Both the position numbers and the translations under genes were made by a program. From Beijerinckiaceae bacterium (lineage in GTDB: Bacteria > Pseudomonadota > Alphaproteobacteria > Rhizobiales > Beijerinckiaceae), in contig CANGJJ010000001.1 of the NCBI GenBank assembly GCA_947454485.1, positions 496,001-560,000 on the forward strand: 64,000 bases of DNA. The letters run 5' to 3'. How positions within the stretch are numbered: the first letter of the stretch is position 1; every line of letters begins with the position of its first letter. The notes under the pieces are model-generated. The model worked only from the letters and a program-made list of their open reading frames with translations, was not told the origin of the DNA and made no database searches. Shown piece by piece: positions 63,941 to 64,000 of the stretch.

Positions 63941-64000
63941 ATGGATGATCCGAGCAGTGAAGCTGACGTCAGTGACAATGTGACAGGCGTGTCTTGCGCA
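63941..64000 (+). CDS. Possible start of a gene cut by the right edge
   Basis: ATG 63941 is preceded by GGGAG (about 8 nt upstream) and opens a 20-codon frame without a stop to the end of the window (DDPSSEADVSDNVTGVSCA). Too short to name; it may be a chance frame. Confidence 0.25.
   Translation, partial: MDDPSSEADVSDNVTGVSCA

Overview
The window looks like a chromosomal core segment of an alphaproteobacterium, most likely of the Hyphomicrobiales (Rhizobiales). The evidence is moderately high G+C, a CcrM-type GANTC methyltransferase, the coxB-coxA-ctaB-coxF-ctaG-ctaE-DUF983-SURF1 order, an F0 ATP synthase operon with both b and b' subunits, alphaproteobacterial families (DUF2093, DUF4170, TIGR01459, IalB) and a plant-type glutamate-cysteine ligase. 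The genus cannot be fixed from sequence alone. No tRNA, rRNA, CRISPR array, transposase or prophage was found.

Layout. 1-8.7 kb (minus): secreted protein (cut by the edge), lspA, ileS, ribF, a HAD hydrolase, a dienelactone-hydrolase-like enzyme, a NUDIX hydrolase and the Pit/DUF47 phosphate transporter pair. 8.9-9.7 kb (plus): RidA-like protein, small metal-binding HMA protein, DUF2093. 9.7-15.1 kb (minus): a lipopolysaccharide group (inositol-phosphatase-like protein, DUF4170, DUF374 acyltransferase, waaA, lpxK) with rsmE and a small secreted protein just upstream. 15.2-25.7 kb (mixed strands): Ala/Pro-rich secreted protein, ubiA, gshA, orphan Flp pilin, MATE pump, ispH, EamA transporter, thrB, rnhA, peroxiredoxin, DsbD-like domain protein, YqgE. 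25.7-31.9 kb (minus): a large PAS-GGDEF-EAL membrane protein, GNAT, M16 peptidase, thrC. 32.0-33.5 kb (plus): EamA transporter and a ParDE toxin-antitoxin pair. 33.5-40.0 kb (minus): the aa3 cytochrome c oxidase operon and assembly factors. 40.3-46.3 kb (plus): IalB-like protein, a lipoprotein, then a tandem glycine riboswitch controlling gcvT-gcvH-gcvPA-gcvPB. 46.3-46.7 kb: two copies of a 160-bp repeat. 46.7-49.3 kb (minus): atpI-atpB-atpE-b'-b. 49.6-54.4 kb (minus): an accessory-looking catabolic/uptake cluster. 54.5-64 kb: smc, DsbA-like protein and dciA (minus), mutY, a small unknown and an EamA transporter (plus), ccrM and rnhB (minus).

How the parts work together. The cox operon makes a complete haem-copper oxidase with copper delivery (CtaG), haem O synthesis (CtaB) and SURF1; atpIBEFF' makes the membrane sector of ATP synthase, which uses the resulting proton gradient. 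The riboswitch turns on glycine cleavage when glycine is plentiful. Phosphate uptake (Pit/DUF47), lipid A/Kdo assembly and envelope thiol proteins are housekeeping blocks.

The least ordinary region is 49.6-54.4 kb: an ABC importer encoded together with two periplasmic binding proteins of different superfamilies (NrtA/SsuA-like and TctC/Bug-like) and an amidohydrolase, with a very AT-rich perfect inverted repeat and an intercistronic hairpin. Other points for follow-up are the 160-bp repeat pair, a terminator-like hairpin directly after atpE, the degenerate GGDEF/EAL protein, the orphan pilin gene and several small unknown genes. I did not find a clear, wholly new multi-gene system. The transporter/amidohydrolase cluster is the best candidate for undescribed biology.
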